From contig NZ_CABJCG010000001.1 in the NCBI RefSeq assembly GCF_902364025.1, positions 856,528-920,527 on the forward strand: DNA of 64,000 nucleotides, in the 5' to 3' direction. The position numbers and the translations under genes were made by a program. How positions within the stretch are numbered: position 1 is the stretch's first letter; every line of letters begins with the position of its first letter. The notes below the pieces were generated by a model. That model was not told the origin of the DNA, made no database searches, and worked only from the letters and a program-made list of their open reading frames with translations. Origin of the DNA: Enterocloster lavalensis (GTDB lineage: Bacteria; Bacillota; Clostridia; Lachnospirales; Lachnospiraceae). Shown here piece by piece: positions 41,562 to 50,684 of the stretch.

Positions 41562-43349
41562 TTACATGCGGTCCGGCGCCTCAAAGCCCAGCACGTCGAT
41601 GCAGGCTTCCAGAACCCGTCTGGCGAGCGTGATCAGGCCGATATAGCTGTCTTTTCTGGCCTCATCCCCCTCGGACAGGATTTTCGTCTCGTGATAAAAG
41701 CTGTTGAATGCGTTTGCCAGCTCGAACACATACTGGCAGATCTTGTGCGGAGCGGTCTCCGCAAAGCTGTTCTCCAGCACCTCGCTGTACCGGGTCAGAA
41801 GGAGCATCAGCGCCTTCTCCGTCTCGCCCGCGGGGGGCAGAATCACCTTGGTTTCAGCCGTCTCGTCCACCTGTCCGCCGTCCTCCCGGTACTTGTTCAG
41901 AATGGACTTGATGCGCACGATGGTGTAGAGAATGTAGGGGCCGGTATTACCCTCAAAGGAACTGAACCGCTCCACGTCGAAAATGTAATCCTTGGACGCC
42001 TGGTTGGAGAGGTCGCCGTACTTGAGCGCCGCCAGCCCGATGATGGTGGAAGCCGCCCTGGCCTCCTCCTCGGTCATGGAACGCCTCTCGCTCTCCATAA
42101 TCCGCTGGTACACCGCCTCGTCGATATCCGAAATCAGGCGCTCCAGGCGCATAACGCCGCCCTCCCTGGTCTTGAAGGGCTTGCCGTCCTTGCCGTTCAT
42201 GGTGCCGAAGCCCAGGAAAATCATGGGTACGTCCTGCTCCACAATTCCGGCCTTTTTCGCCACCCGGAACACCTGGACAAAATGCATGTCCTGGCGCTTG
42301 TCCACCACGTAAATATACCGGTCCGGATGGAAATCCTCCTCGCGCTGGATAATGGTTCCCAAATCCGAGGTGGCGTAGAGGGCCGCGCCGTCGGACTTGC
42401 GCACCAGACAGGGCGGAATCTCCTTGGTGTCCGTCTCCTCGGCCACGTCCACCACCAGGGCTCCCTGGCTCTCGTAGGCCAGCCCCTTTTCCGTGAGCAG
42501 ATTGATCAGCCTGGGAATGTAGGGCTCCGCGTCGCTCTCCCCTTTCCAGAGGTCAAAGGTCACGTTCAAATTGCTGTAATTCTTCTTCAGGTCCGTAACG
42601 GAAACCCTGATAATGTGGTTCCAGATAGCCCGAAACGGCGCATAACCGTTCTGAAGCTTTAAGGTCGCCTGGTGGGCCCGCTCCTTAAAGGCCTCGTCCT
42701 CCTTGGACTTGGCGCTGGCCGCGGGGTAAATCTCCTCCAGCTCGCCGATGGTGAAGGGCGCCTCCTCAGGGTACTCCCCGGTGTAGCTCTCGTCAAAATA
42801 GACCAGCTCCGGCTTGCGGTCCCGAAGCTCCTCGATGATCAGGCCCATCTGCAGGCCCCAGTCGCCCAGATGCACGTCGCCGATCATGTGGTGGCCCAGG
42901 AAATTGCCCAGGCGCTTGATGCTCTCGCCGATCACGGCCGCGCGCAGATGGCCCACGTGCAGCGGCTTGGCCACATTGGCCCCACCGTAGTCCACAATAA
43001 TGGTCTCCGGCTTTTCCGGCTTCTCCAGGCCCAGCTTCTCACCAGCGGCCATCCCCTTCATGTAGTCCGCCAGGAACTGTCCCGAGAGCTTTAAATTGAT
43101 AAATCCCGGCATCACGGCCTGCACCATGGAAAACATACCCTGGCCGTCGCCCAGCTGCTCCACCACGCCGTTTGCGATGTCGATGGGCTTTTTGCGGTAT
43201 GCCTTGGCCGCCGCCATGGAGCCGTTGCACTGGTATTCGCACAGGTCCGGCCGGTTGGACAGAACCACCTTGGCGAAGGTTTCATCGTAGCCGCAGGCCG
43301 AAAACGCGGCCCTCAGCTGTCCTTCCATCAGATCCAGAATCTTTTTCAC
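41562..43349 (-). CDS. argS: Arginyl-tRNA synthetase
   Basis: A 595-residue class I synthetase that charges tRNA-Arg. The N-terminal additional domain is followed by the HIGH-type motif HVGHLRAAVIGES in the segment AKPLHVGHLR, and the C-terminal DALR anticodon-binding domain contains NTGPYILYTIVRIKSIL. The KMSKS loop is replaced by FKTREGGVM, which is common in ArgS. I start it at the GTG at 43349, because AAGGAG lies seven bases upstream; the upstream TTG overlaps that ribosome binding site. Confidence 0.96.
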   Translation of the reverse strand: MKKILDLMEGQLRAAFSACGYDETFAKVVLSNRPDLCEYQCNGSMAAAKAYRKKPIDIANGVVEQLGDGQGMFSMVQAVMPGFINLKLSGQFLADYMKGMAAGEKLGLEKPEKPETIIVDYGGANVAKPLHVGHLRAAVIGESIKRLGNFLGHHMIGDVHLGDWGLQMGLIIEELRDRKPELVYFDESYTGEYPEEAPFTIGELEEIYPAASAKSKEDEAFKERAHQATLKLQNGYAPFRAIWNHIIRVSVTDLKKNYSNLNVTFDLWKGESDAEPYIPRLINLLTEKGLAYESQGALVVDVAEETDTKEIPPCLVRKSDGAALYATSDLGTIIQREEDFHPDRYIYVVDKRQDMHFVQVFRVAKKAGIVEQDVPMIFLGFGTMNGKDGKPFKTREGGVMRLERLISDIDEAVYQRIMESERRSMTEEEARAASTIIGLAALKYGDLSNQASKDYIFDVERFSSFEGNTGPYILYTIVRIKSILNKYREDGGQVDETAETKVILPPAGETEKALMLLLTRYSEVLENSFAETAPHKICQYVFELANAFNSFYHETKILSEGDEARKDSYIGLITLARRVLEACIDVLGFEAPDRM

Positions 43350-43403
43350 GACATATCTCCTTTTCAAGTTAAACGATCACCTGTGAACAGTAACAAAAAA
43401 ACT

Positions 43404-43424
43404 GCTCCGGAAGCGCGCCGGAGC
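43404..43424 (-). terminator. Terminator after efp
   Basis: GCTCCGG (43404-43410) pairs with CCGGAGC (43418-43424). On the minus strand it is followed by AGTTTTTTTG. It separates efp from the downstream argS gene. Confidence 0.9.
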
Positions 43425-43455
43425 AAGTTAATACGTCTATCAGGAATTCTGCGGA

Positions 43456-44013
43456 TTAAACGCGGGACAGATACTCACCGGTTCTGGTATCGATCTTGAT
43501 CTTGTCGCCGGTCTCCACAAACAGCGGAACGTTTACCTGCGCGCCGGTCTCCACGGTGGCGGGCTTGTTGGCGCCGGTTGCAGTGTCACCCTTAAAGCCG
43601 GGCTCCGTATCGGTGATCTCCAGCTCTACGAACAGCGGGGGCTCTACGGAAAACACATTGCCGTTGTAAGAGCAAACCTTACATACTTCGTTCTCCTTCA
43701 CGAACTTTAAGGCGTCGCCGATGATGTCCTTGTTCAGAGCAACCTGATCATAGGTCTCCTGGTTCATGAAGTTAAACAGCTCGCCGTCAGCATACAGATA
43801 CTGCATGTCCACTCTGTCGATTCTCGCAGCCGGGAATTTCTCGGTGGGACGGAAGGTGCGCTCTACCACGCCGCCGTTGATTACGTTTTTCAATTTCGTG
43901 CGCACGAAAGCAGCGCCTTTTCCGGGCTTAACGTGCTGGAATTCCATAATCTGTACAACCTGTCCGTCAATCTCCAGCGTAACACCGTTTCTAAAATCTC
44001 CTGCTGATATCAT
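43456..44013 (-). CDS. efp: Elongation factor P
   Basis: A 185-residue protein with the three-barrel architecture of EF-P, which helps ribosomes stalled at polyproline. The loop [15 protein letters not shown] (about 29-43) carries the lysine that reaches the peptidyl-transferase centre. The second barrel has [20 protein letters not shown] and the last one [20 protein letters not shown], the usual C-terminal signature. The ATG at 44013 ([10 protein letters not shown]) has GAGGAGG upstream. Polyproline-rich clients are present in the window, such as the Pro-Gly-rich protein at 55031. Confidence 0.97.
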   Translation of the reverse strand: MISAGDFRNGVTLEIDGQVVQIMEFQHVKPGKGAAFVRTKLKNVINGGVVERTFRPTEKFPAARIDRVDMQYLYADGELFNFMNQETYDQVALNKDIIGDALKFVKENEVCKVCSYNGNVFSVEPPLFVELEITDTEPGFKGDTATGANKPATVETGAQVNVPLFVETGDKIKIDTRTGEYLSRV

Positions 44014-44057
44014 AAAGATATTCCTCCTCAACTCGTTCAATGTCTCTAATCTTTATT

Positions 44058-44086
44058 ATTTTATACTATGTATGCTGTATTTTCAA
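44058..44086 (-). promoter_or_regulatory. Promoter of efp
   Basis: On the minus strand TTGAAA (44081-44086) and TAAAAT (44058-44063) are separated by 17 bp, 45 bases before the start codon, between the end of the aroE-aroK gene and efp. Confidence 0.6.
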
Positions 44087-44098
44087 GCCCTTTTTTAT

Positions 44099-45481
44099 TC
44101 ATTGACATATTTTGTGGATTTCCGCGGCGATTTCCTCCACGGTCCGCCCGTTTACATCCACCATCCGGTGGCATGTCTCCCGGTAAACGGGGCGGCGGAA
44201 GGCCATAAGCTCCTCCACACGGGCGCGCACGTCGTCCCCCCTCAGCATGGGCCGCGAGGACACGTCCCGCCCCAGGCGCTCCAGCACCGTGTCTACGGAC
44301 ACGTCCAAAAGCACCACGGTTCCCAGCTGTTTTAACAGCTCCCGGTTTTCTTCCCGCAGCGGAAGCCCGCCGCCCACGGAGATCACCCTGGTTTCGTTCT
44401 CCTTCAGCAGCGCCCGCAGCATCTCCGTCTCCAGGGCCCGGAAGGCCTCCTCGCCCTGGGAGGCGAAAATGTCCTTGATGGGCATCCCGGCCATCTCCTC
44501 GATGCGCTGGTCCGTATCCACCACCGCCAGCCCGTAGTCCGCCGCATAGCGGTCCGCCACGCTGGTCTTGCCCGCGCCCATAAAGCCGATCAGGACCACG
44601 CTTTTCCCTCTGCCCGGCTCCAGCTGGTCCAGAAGCATCTGCCTGGCGATGGAGGCTGTCTCCTCGTCTACTACGGTTCCGGGATTCCACAGCTCGTAGG
44701 CGATAATCCCCTGATAGAGCAGCATGTCCAGGCCGCCCACGGCGCTGCCGCCGGAAGCTCTCACCAGCCGCATGAATTTGGTCTCGCTGGGAGTGTATAC
44801 AATATCCACTCCCGTATGAATCCGCTCATAAAACGCCTCATCCTCGATCACGGCACGGTCCGTGTCCGGATGCATGCCAACGCTGGTGGACTGGATGCAC
44901 AGGAAATCCCTTCCCGTCCCCGGAAGCCGGCCGTAATCCGCCAGGGCCATGGGACGGATCACGTCCCTGCCCGTCAATCCGTTGACACAGCCGGCCAGCT
45001 GCGCCGCCCGGTCCAGATTCCGGTTCAGCAGGAACACCTCATCCGCTCCCTCCCTGGCCAGCAGATAGGCGGCGGCCTTGGCGGCTCCGCCCGCGCCCAG
45101 CAGCAGGCAGCGCTGGCCCCGGATGGCGATGCCGGCCCGGTCCATGGCCCGCTTCAAACCGGCGGCGTCGGTGTTGTAGCCCTTATAGCCGCCCTCCATC
45201 CGCACCAGCGTATTCACCGCTCCGATGGCCCTGGCGTCCTCGTCGATCTCCACCAGATACTCCATCACCCGCTGCTTGTGGGGCACCGTCACATTGAGGC
45301 CCAGCAGGTTTAGGGCGTAAGCCCCCTTCACGGCGTCCCCCACTGCCTGGGGTTCCACGCGGAACGGAACGTAAGCCAGATTCAGTCCGGTCCGCTCCGC
45401 ATAAAAGTTGTGCATCTGCGGCGACATGGAGTGCTCCACCGGGCACCCGATCACGCCGCATACTCTTGTCTTACCATTCAT
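44099..45481 (-). CDS. Bifunctional shikimate dehydrogenase / shikimate kinase (AroE-AroK fusion)
   Basis: A 460-residue fusion of two consecutive steps of the shikimate pathway. Residues 1-275 are AroE: HSMSPQMHN (shikimate-binding serines), NVTVPHKQ with catalytic Lys, NTDAAGLKRAM and the NADP-binding GAGGAAKAAAY with NRN after it. Residues about 290-460 are AroK: P-loop GFMGAGKTSVAD, the DTDQRIEE segment, GGGLPLREEN and the lid arginines in GRDVSSRPML. The enzymes reduce 3-dehydroshikimate and phosphorylate shikimate. The ATG at 45481 overlaps the yqeG stop (ATGA). AroD, the preceding enzyme, is encoded nearby at 46706. Confidence 0.95.
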   Translation of the reverse strand: MNGKTRVCGVIGCPVEHSMSPQMHNFYAERTGLNLAYVPFRVEPQAVGDAVKGAYALNLLGLNVTVPHKQRVMEYLVEIDEDARAIGAVNTLVRMEGGYKGYNTDAAGLKRAMDRAGIAIRGQRCLLLGAGGAAKAAAYLLAREGADEVFLLNRNLDRAAQLAGCVNGLTGRDVIRPMALADYGRLPGTGRDFLCIQSTSVGMHPDTDRAVIEDEAFYERIHTGVDIVYTPSETKFMRLVRASGGSAVGGLDMLLYQGIIAYELWNPGTVVDEETASIARQMLLDQLEPGRGKSVVLIGFMGAGKTSVADRYAADYGLAVVDTDQRIEEMAGMPIKDIFASQGEEAFRALETEMLRALLKENETRVISVGGGLPLREENRELLKQLGTVVLLDVSVDTVLERLGRDVSSRPMLRGDDVRARVEELMAFRRPVYRETCHRMVDVNGRTVEEIAAEIHKICQ

Positions 45482-46005
45482 CGCTTCCAGTCTCTTTTCT
45501 CTCCAGTTTTCTTCAGATGTCTTGCGTAGGACCACAGCACCGGCTTCTCCAGGTAGCGCTTGAGCACGATCTGAATCTCCTCTTTGGGATTGATGGGTTT
45601 CACCAGAACGCTGTAAAGTCCGGTCCGGTTGGCGCCGTACACGTCGGTGAACAGCTGATCCCCCACAAACAAGGTGTTTTCCGTGGTGGTCCCCATCCGC
45701 TCCATGGCTGCCAGATAACCCCGCCGGGACGGCTTGCCGCCCTTATACAGGTAAATACTGTTCACCTGCCCGGCAAAGGACTTTACCCGGGGCTCCTTGT
45801 TGTTGGACAAAAGGCAGGTGCTCATCCCCAGGGCCCGCAGGCGGTCAAACAGCTCCAAAGCCCGGGCGTCCGCCGGCGCGTCGTGGGGCACCAGAGTGTT
45901 GTCAATGTCAAAAATCACCCCCCTGTACCCCTCCGCCCGGAAGTCCCCATAGGGGACCTCGTAAGCAGAATCCAGGTACAGGCGGGGATAAAATTGTTCC
46001 AGCAT
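45478..46005 (-). CDS. yqeG: YqeG family HAD-IIIA phosphatase
   Basis: A 175-residue HAD-superfamily protein. Motif I is FDIDNTLVPHD (about 32-42), motif II lies in LLSNN (about 65-69), and the late GDQLFTDVYGAN (about 114-125) is motif IV. YqeG relatives occur in Firmicutes next to yqeH and aroE; the physiological substrate is not settled, and a phosphatidylglycerophosphate phosphatase role (PgpP-like) is known for distant relatives. I choose the ATG at 46005; an in-frame GTG at 46023 overlaps the nrdR stop codon. Confidence 0.93.
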   Translation of the reverse strand: MLEQFYPRLYLDSAYEVPYGDFRAEGYRGVIFDIDNTLVPHDAPADARALELFDRLRALGMSTCLLSNNKEPRVKSFAGQVNSIYLYKGGKPSRRGYLAAMERMGTTTENTLFVGDQLFTDVYGANRTGLYSVLVKPINPKEEIQIVLKRYLEKPVLWSYARHLKKTGEKRDWKR

Positions 46006-46022
46006 AGATTGTCTGTCTCCCA

Positions 46023-46475
46023 CTATTGTTTCAGAAGCTTGGCCAGCTCCTCCATAAATGTGTTCACGTCCTTAAACTCCCGGTAAACGGAAGCGAAACG
46101 GACATAGGCCACCTCGTCCAGCTCCTTTAATTTATCCATGACCAGCTCGCCGATCACCGAGGTGGGCACTTCCTTCTCTTCCATATTAAAAACGCGGTTC
46201 TCGATCTCGTCGATCACGGAGTTGATCTGCTGGGTGGACACGGGCCGCTTGTGGCAGGACTGGATAATCCCCGCCTCGATTTTGGAGCGGTCGTAGGCCT
46301 CCCGTGAATTGTCCTTCTTGATCACCATGAGCGGCATGGTCTCCAGCTTCTCATAGGTAGTGAAACGCTTTCCGCAGCGCTCACACTGGCGGCGTCTGCG
46401 GATGGAGCTGTTGTCCTCCGCGGGTCTGGAATCGATTACCTTTGTATCTGCCTCATTGCAGTATGGGCATTTCAT
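46023..46475 (-). CDS. nrdR: Transcriptional repressor NrdR
   Basis: A 150-residue repressor of ribonucleotide reductase genes. It has an N-terminal zinc ribbon (MKCPYC at the start and CERCGKRF at about 31-38) and an ATP-cone domain (about 49-139, opening with MVIKKDNSREAYDRSKI), which senses ATP and dATP. It acts by binding NrdR boxes. The gene heads a small housekeeping unit nrdR-yqeG-aroEK. A six-pair GC hairpin (46496-46517) lies in its leader just before the ribosome binding site AAGGAGG. Confidence 0.97.
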   Translation of the reverse strand: MKCPYCNEADTKVIDSRPAEDNSSIRRRRQCERCGKRFTTYEKLETMPLMVIKKDNSREAYDRSKIEAGIIQSCHKRPVSTQQINSVIDEIENRVFNMEEKEVPTSVIGELVMDKLKELDEVAYVRFASVYREFKDVNTFMEELAKLLKQ

Positions 46476-46599
46476 CCTTTATACCTCCTTGTACTCCCGC
46501 CGTTTGCCACTGGCGGGGGGCCTGATCTCTCTGATTGAATTTATTTTAACCCAGGAAACGGGGATGTGCAAGAAGATTTTACAATTACTGCCTTCTCAC

Positions 46600-46628
46600 T
46601 GGACAGACTGCGCTTTTTTTAATATAGT
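46600..46628 (+). promoter_or_regulatory. Promoter of aroD
   Basis: TGGACA (46600-46605) and TATAGT (46623-46628) are separated by 17 bp; the start codon at 46706 is about 70 bases downstream of the expected start. Confidence 0.6.
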
Positions 46629-46705
46629 AATAGCGGTAAACAAAATCTGTTTACAAATACCGCATCATCGGCGGGCCCTCCCCGCCGGAAAGGACCTTAT
46701 CAGCT

Positions 46706-47467
46706 ATGAATACCGTACATGTGAAAAATATAACCATCGGCGAAGGGATCCCCAAAATCTGCGTCCCCATCGTCGCTCCCTCCGGCGACGCCATCCTGAA
46801 GGAGGCGCGGCGTTTCGCCGGACTGCCTGTTGACCTAGTGGAATGGCGTCTGGACTGGTTTGACGGACGTTTTGACCTGGATGAGACCCGCCGCCTGCTC
46901 GCCGGTCTGCGGGAGGCTCTGGGGGACAAGCCGCTGCTCGCCACCTTCCGCACCTTTGCCGAGGGAGGCGCCTGCGAAAAGACCGGCCCGGGGCACTACG
47001 AAAATCTGGTCCGCAGCGCCGTGGACAGCGGCTGTGCGGACCTGGTGGACGTGGAGCTGGCCGCCGGAGCCGGTTTTCTGGCGGACCTCATCCCCCACGC
47101 CCACGACCGCGGGGTGAAGGTGATCCTCTCCCACCACAACTTTTCCCGCACACCGGAGCTTTCCGCCATGCTGGACATCCTGGAGCGGATGGAACAGAGC
47201 GGGGGCGATATTTTAAAGATCGCCGTCATGCCCCAGAGCCCGGAGGATGTGCTGACCCTTCTTTCCGCCACTTCCCAGGCCCGGACCCGCTTTACCCGCC
47301 CCGTCGTCACCATGTCCATGGCCGGAATGGGCGTGATCAGCCGCCTGTCGGGCGAAATCTTCGGCTCCGCCCTGACCTTCGGTTCTGCCGGTCAGGCCTC
47401 CGCTCCGGGGCAGATCGGAGTGGAGGAACTGAGGGGCGTGCTGGAACTGCTGCACAAAAGCCTGTAG
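46706..47467 (+). CDS. aroD: 3-dehydroquinate dehydratase, type I
   Basis: A 253-residue class I dehydroquinase, the third step of the shikimate pathway, forming a Schiff base with its substrate. Family segments are LVEWRLDWF (about 43-51), LLATFRTFAEGG (about 78-89, the EGG loop), VDVELAAG, SHHNFSRTP (about 140-148; His pair for catalysis) and KIAVMPQSPEDVLTL (about 170-184), whose lysine is the Schiff-base residue. SMAGMGVISRLSG and FGSAGQASAPGQ complete the active site. It is divergent from nrdR and close to the fused aroE-aroK gene. Confidence 0.97.
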   Translation: MNTVHVKNITIGEGIPKICVPIVAPSGDAILKEARRFAGLPVDLVEWRLDWFDGRFDLDETRRLLAGLREALGDKPLLATFRTFAEGGACEKTGPGHYENLVRSAVDSGCADLVDVELAAGAGFLADLIPHAHDRGVKVILSHHNFSRTPELSAMLDILERMEQSGGDILKIAVMPQSPEDVLTLLSATSQARTRFTRPVVTMSMAGMGVISRLSGEIFGSALTFGSAGQASAPGQIGVEELRGVLELLHKSL

Positions 47468-47552
47468 GCGGGGGGACGTCACCCAAAGCAGGCCGCCGGG
47501 CGGCCTCACCCGCCTTCAATCATCAAGCGGTCCCGCCTCCTACCGCCCGCCC

Positions 47553-48731
47553 CTACTGGGGCTTCAACAGTTTTTTATAAGTCCGCTCAATCAGGAAGGA
47601 GCCCAGCGGCGCGGTGATCAAAATGGAGAGCACCGCCACCGTGAGGACAATCTGTCCGCAGGCCAGCCCCATGGACAGCGGGATGGCCCCGATGGCCGCC
47701 TGAACCGTAGCCTTCGGCATGTAGGCGATCATGCAGAACAGCCGTTCCCTGCGGTCCAGGCTGGTGCCCAACAGGCACAGGAACACTCCGGCCATCCGAA
47801 ACACCAGCACGCCGAAGATCAGGAGCACCGCAGATGCACCGGAAGCCAGCGCGTAGCCCACGTCCACCGTGGCTCCCACCAGCACGAACAGCAGCAGCTC
47901 CGCGGCCACCCAGAGCTTGGAGTATTTGGCGGACAGCCTGGCCGCCACCTCCCCCCTGCGCCGCTGCAGGGCGATGCCCATGCCCATGACCGCCAGCAGG
48001 CCGGAGAAGCCCAGCGCTCCGCTCAGGGAGTGCTCCAGCGTCACCAGCAGGAAGGAAATACTCAGGATAATGATCACCTTGGCGCTGTCGCGCATGTGGA
48101 TCTTCCGGAAAGCCAGCGCCAGCAGCAGGCCGCAGACCGCTCCCGCCGCCAGCCCCAGGACGATGGAGGTGGGAATCCGCATCAGATCCAGAGCGGAAGC
48201 GGTCCCTCCCTGGGCCAGGCCGGTGAAGGAGGTGAACAGCACGATCACAAACACGTCGTCCACAGACGCCCCCGCCATAATCAACTGGGGGATACTCTCC
48301 CTTGTGCCGTACCGCTCATCCATCAGCTTCAGCATTTTCGGCACAATCACCGCCGGCGACACGGCGCCCACCACCGTGCCCATAATCGCCGCGTCCAGCA
48401 GGCTGATCCCCAGAATCCGCGGCGCCAGCGCCAGCATTCCCAAAATCTCGAAGGAGGCCGGCACAAAGCACATCAGCACCGCCGCCCTTCCCACCTTCTT
48501 CAAATCTGCCACATCCAGATTCAGACCTGCCCTGGTCAGGATAATGATCAGCGCAATCTGCCTCAGATCCGCCGAGATGGACAGGATGGAGCCGTCCAGC
48601 AGATTAAGCGCATACGGACCCAGCAGAATTCCGGTCAGCAGCATCCCCAGAAGCTGCGGCAGGTTCAACCGCCTGAAAACAGCCCCCATTCCCATTCCAC
48701 ACAAAAAAATCACAGCAAGACTCAATAACAT
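47553..48731 (-). CDS. Cation:proton antiporter (CPA2/Kef-type)
   Basis: A 392-residue membrane protein with about twelve helices and no cytoplasmic RCK domain. The segment IILTRAGLNLDVADLKK (about 73-89) and the crossed-helix region GAVSPAVIVPKML (about 141-153) with MAGASVDDVFVIVLF (about 171-185) are characteristic; the consecutive aspartates in SVDD are the ion-binding pair of electrogenic Na+/H+ antiporters. It probably exports sodium or potassium in exchange for protons. It is convergent with aroD. Confidence 0.92.
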   Translation of the reverse strand: MLLSLAVIFLCGMGMGAVFRRLNLPQLLGMLLTGILLGPYALNLLDGSILSISADLRQIALIIILTRAGLNLDVADLKKVGRAAVLMCFVPASFEILGMLALAPRILGISLLDAAIMGTVVGAVSPAVIVPKMLKLMDERYGTRESIPQLIMAGASVDDVFVIVLFTSFTGLAQGGTASALDLMRIPTSIVLGLAAGAVCGLLLALAFRKIHMRDSAKVIIILSISFLLVTLEHSLSGALGFSGLLAVMGMGIALQRRRGEVAARLSAKYSKLWVAAELLLFVLVGATVDVGYALASGASAVLLIFGVLVFRMAGVFLCLLGTSLDRRERLFCMIAYMPKATVQAAIGAIPLSMGLACGQIVLTVAVLSILITAPLGSFLIERTYKKLLKPQ

Positions 48732-49158
48732 TTTTTCTCTCCTCTCCGCAGGGCAACAAAAAAAGCCAATGCCCCTGCGATCAAAATCATCACAGAAGTC
48801 ATCAGCTCATAATCTGCCTTACAAGCGGTTCTGGCTTGCGCCACGGGAGAACCTCATTCCCTTTGCGCTGACAAGTATAACGCACATTTGCCGGTCCCGT
48901 CAAGCATTTTCTGCGCTCTTTTCCCCCTCTTTTCCGGTCAGAACGATTGGCCGTCCGAACGGCCGTCCTAAGGACAACACAGAATTTTCATATTTTCTCC
49001 ACAAATTCATCACATTTCCGGCTTATATTAGAAAACGTTAAAGCGAATGCTTTTCATACAACTTTTTCTCACAAACCGGCCGCCGGGCGTGCATCCCGAC
49101 GGCCACTCCTCCGTTCAAGGGGCCTTTCGGGCCCCCTTTTTGATACGGCAGGCCGCTG
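48732..49158. other. Intergenic region with two hairpins and no visible gene
   Basis: About 430 bases between two minus-strand genes. I see no frame with a ribosome binding site. The right part contains an imperfect GC hairpin (GGCCGCCGGG 49078-49087 with CCCGACGGCC 49095-49104) and a plus-strand type terminator (49117-49141). A partial match to the LacI-type palindrome (AGAAAACGTT at 49030-49039) is present but lacks its right half. Confidence 0.5.
49117..49141 (+). terminator. Orphan plus-strand terminator
   Basis: GGGGCC (49119-49124) pairs with GGCCCC (49130-49135) around TTTCG, with flanking A/T pairs and a following TTTTT run on the plus strand. No plus-strand gene precedes it within 1.6 kb, so it may end an unannotated RNA. 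Confidence 0.6.
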
Positions 49159-50472
49159 TCACCGCCTGCGTTTATTTTTCCCCCACACATACAAAATCAA
49201 ACAGAATACTGCCACCACCAGTTCCGACGCGGGCATGGACAGCCAGACGCCATCCAGGCCCAGAGCCGCGGCCAGGATAAACGCCATGGGCAGGATCACC
49301 ACAAAACCGCGCAGCATGGACACGGCGAAGGACCGGCCCGGCTGTGAAACCGAGCTGAAAAATGCAGCCGTCACCACGTTGACCCCGGCGAAGAGAAATC
49401 CCGCAAAATAGATTCTCAGCCCCCGCACCGCTATGGCCTCCAGCACCGGGTCCCCCTGATGGTTGAACGCCCCAACCACCGGACGGGCAAACACGGCGCA
49501 GACCGCGTAAATCCCCAGGGCGAACGCGGCGGAAGCGGCGATGGCCAGGCCGTAAACCTGGTTCATTGCCGGTTTATTTCCCTCCCCGTAAAAGCGGCTG
49601 AGAATGGGCTGGATTCCCTGGCCGATTCCCGTGAAAATGGAGGTGATCACCAGCGCCAGATTGGCCAGCACGCCGTAGGCGGCGATCCCCGTGTTTCCCG
49701 CAGCCGCGGCGGCCAGACCGTTGAATACGATCATCACCACCCCCGCGGATACCTCCACGATCAGGGAGGACATGCCCAGGGCCGCGCACTCCGCCATCAG
49801 ACGGGGCCGAAGCCGTCCCCGCTGCAGCCCGAAACCGCATCGGCCGTTTCGCAGATGACCGGACAGAACCGCCATGCTCACAATGGGCGCAATCCCCGTG
49901 GCTACCGCGGCCCCGAACATTCCCCAGTGAAACACCATGATGAACACGTAATCCAGCACGATGTTGGACAGGCTTCCCAACACCATGGCCGCCATGGAAC
50001 GCTTTGGATTTCCGTCATTGCGCACAAAACACACCAACAGGTTGTTAAACATAAACATGGGCGCAAATATCATGAGAATCCGCAGGTACACCGAGGTTTT
50101 CTCCAACACCTGGCTGTCCGCCCCCAGGGCTGCGGACAGCGGGGTGGCAAAAAGGATTCCTCCGGCGGAAAACAACAGGGAGATCACCAGGTCCACGCAT
50201 GCCACCTGGGTAAAAATTGTCCGCTTTTTTCCTTCGTCCGCCCGTCCGCCCGCGATGGCGAAGGCGGTGGCTCCGCCCATGCCTGTCATCAGTCCCAGAC
50301 CGTTGATAAAGCTGTACACCGGGATCGCCAGGTTTAAGGCCGCCAGCCCCTCCGCTCCGGCTCCCGCCGCCACAAAATAGGTGTCCGCCAAAATATAGCA
50401 GGACAGTCCCAATGCGCCCATCACATTGAACGCCACATATTTTCCAAATTCCTTTCCCACTCCTTGTTCCAT
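49159..50472 (-). CDS. MATE family efflux transporter
   Basis: A 437-residue membrane protein with twelve helices in two homologous halves of six. The N-terminal half has YILADTYFVAAGAGAEGLAALN (listed here as YILADTYFVAA then GAGAEGLAALN, about 26-47) and the C-terminal half begins with a GIAAYGVLANLALVITSIF stretch and GIGQGIQPILSRFYGEG (about 276-292). MATE proteins export cationic drugs or metabolites with sodium or protons. The ATG is preceded by TTGGAGGAAACAA. A single-gene unit. Confidence 0.95.
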   Translation of the reverse strand: MEQGVGKEFGKYVAFNVMGALGLSCYILADTYFVAAGAGAEGLAALNLAIPVYSFINGLGLMTGMGGATAFAIAGGRADEGKKRTIFTQVACVDLVISLLFSAGGILFATPLSAALGADSQVLEKTSVYLRILMIFAPMFMFNNLLVCFVRNDGNPKRSMAAMVLGSLSNIVLDYVFIMVFHWGMFGAAVATGIAPIVSMAVLSGHLRNGRCGFGLQRGRLRPRLMAECAALGMSSLIVEVSAGVVMIVFNGLAAAAAGNTGIAAYGVLANLALVITSIFTGIGQGIQPILSRFYGEGNKPAMNQVYGLAIAASAAFALGIYAVCAVFARPVVGAFNHQGDPVLEAIAVRGLRIYFAGFLFAGVNVVTAAFFSSVSQPGRSFAVSMLRGFVVILPMAFILAAALGLDGVWLSMPASELVVAVFCLILYVWGKNKRRR

Positions 50473-50593
50473 TTGTTTCCTCCAACTTTATCGTTTTCAT
50501 CCGGCCCTCTTTTAAGGCCGTTTTTCCACACAAAAAGGCATCTGAAGTCCGCAGATACAAAGGCCTAAACCCGCGGATTCCAAATGCCCGTAC

Positions 50594-50617
50594 CACAGCC
50601 GCCCGGCGGCGGCTGTG
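50594..50617 (-). terminator. GC hairpin after the DUF1576 gene
   Basis: CACAGCCGCC (50594-50603) and GGCGGCTGTG (50608-50617) pair perfectly around CGGC. There is no T-run on the minus strand, so termination is possible but not certain. Confidence 0.5.
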
Positions 50618-50684
50618 AAGCGTTTTCGATTCATTTTTAATTTGCGTTCACCAGGCAGGTTCCGGCCCAAAGCCGTCCCGGACC

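Noticed and set aside
49030..49046. Third LacI-type operator
   Set aside because: Only the left half (AGAAAACGTT) matches; the right half is absent and no promoter lies next to it.
50512..50634. 40-codon minus frame between the DUF1576 and MATE genes
   Set aside because: No Shine-Dalgarno before its ATG and it contains the 10-bp hairpin; no recognisable product.
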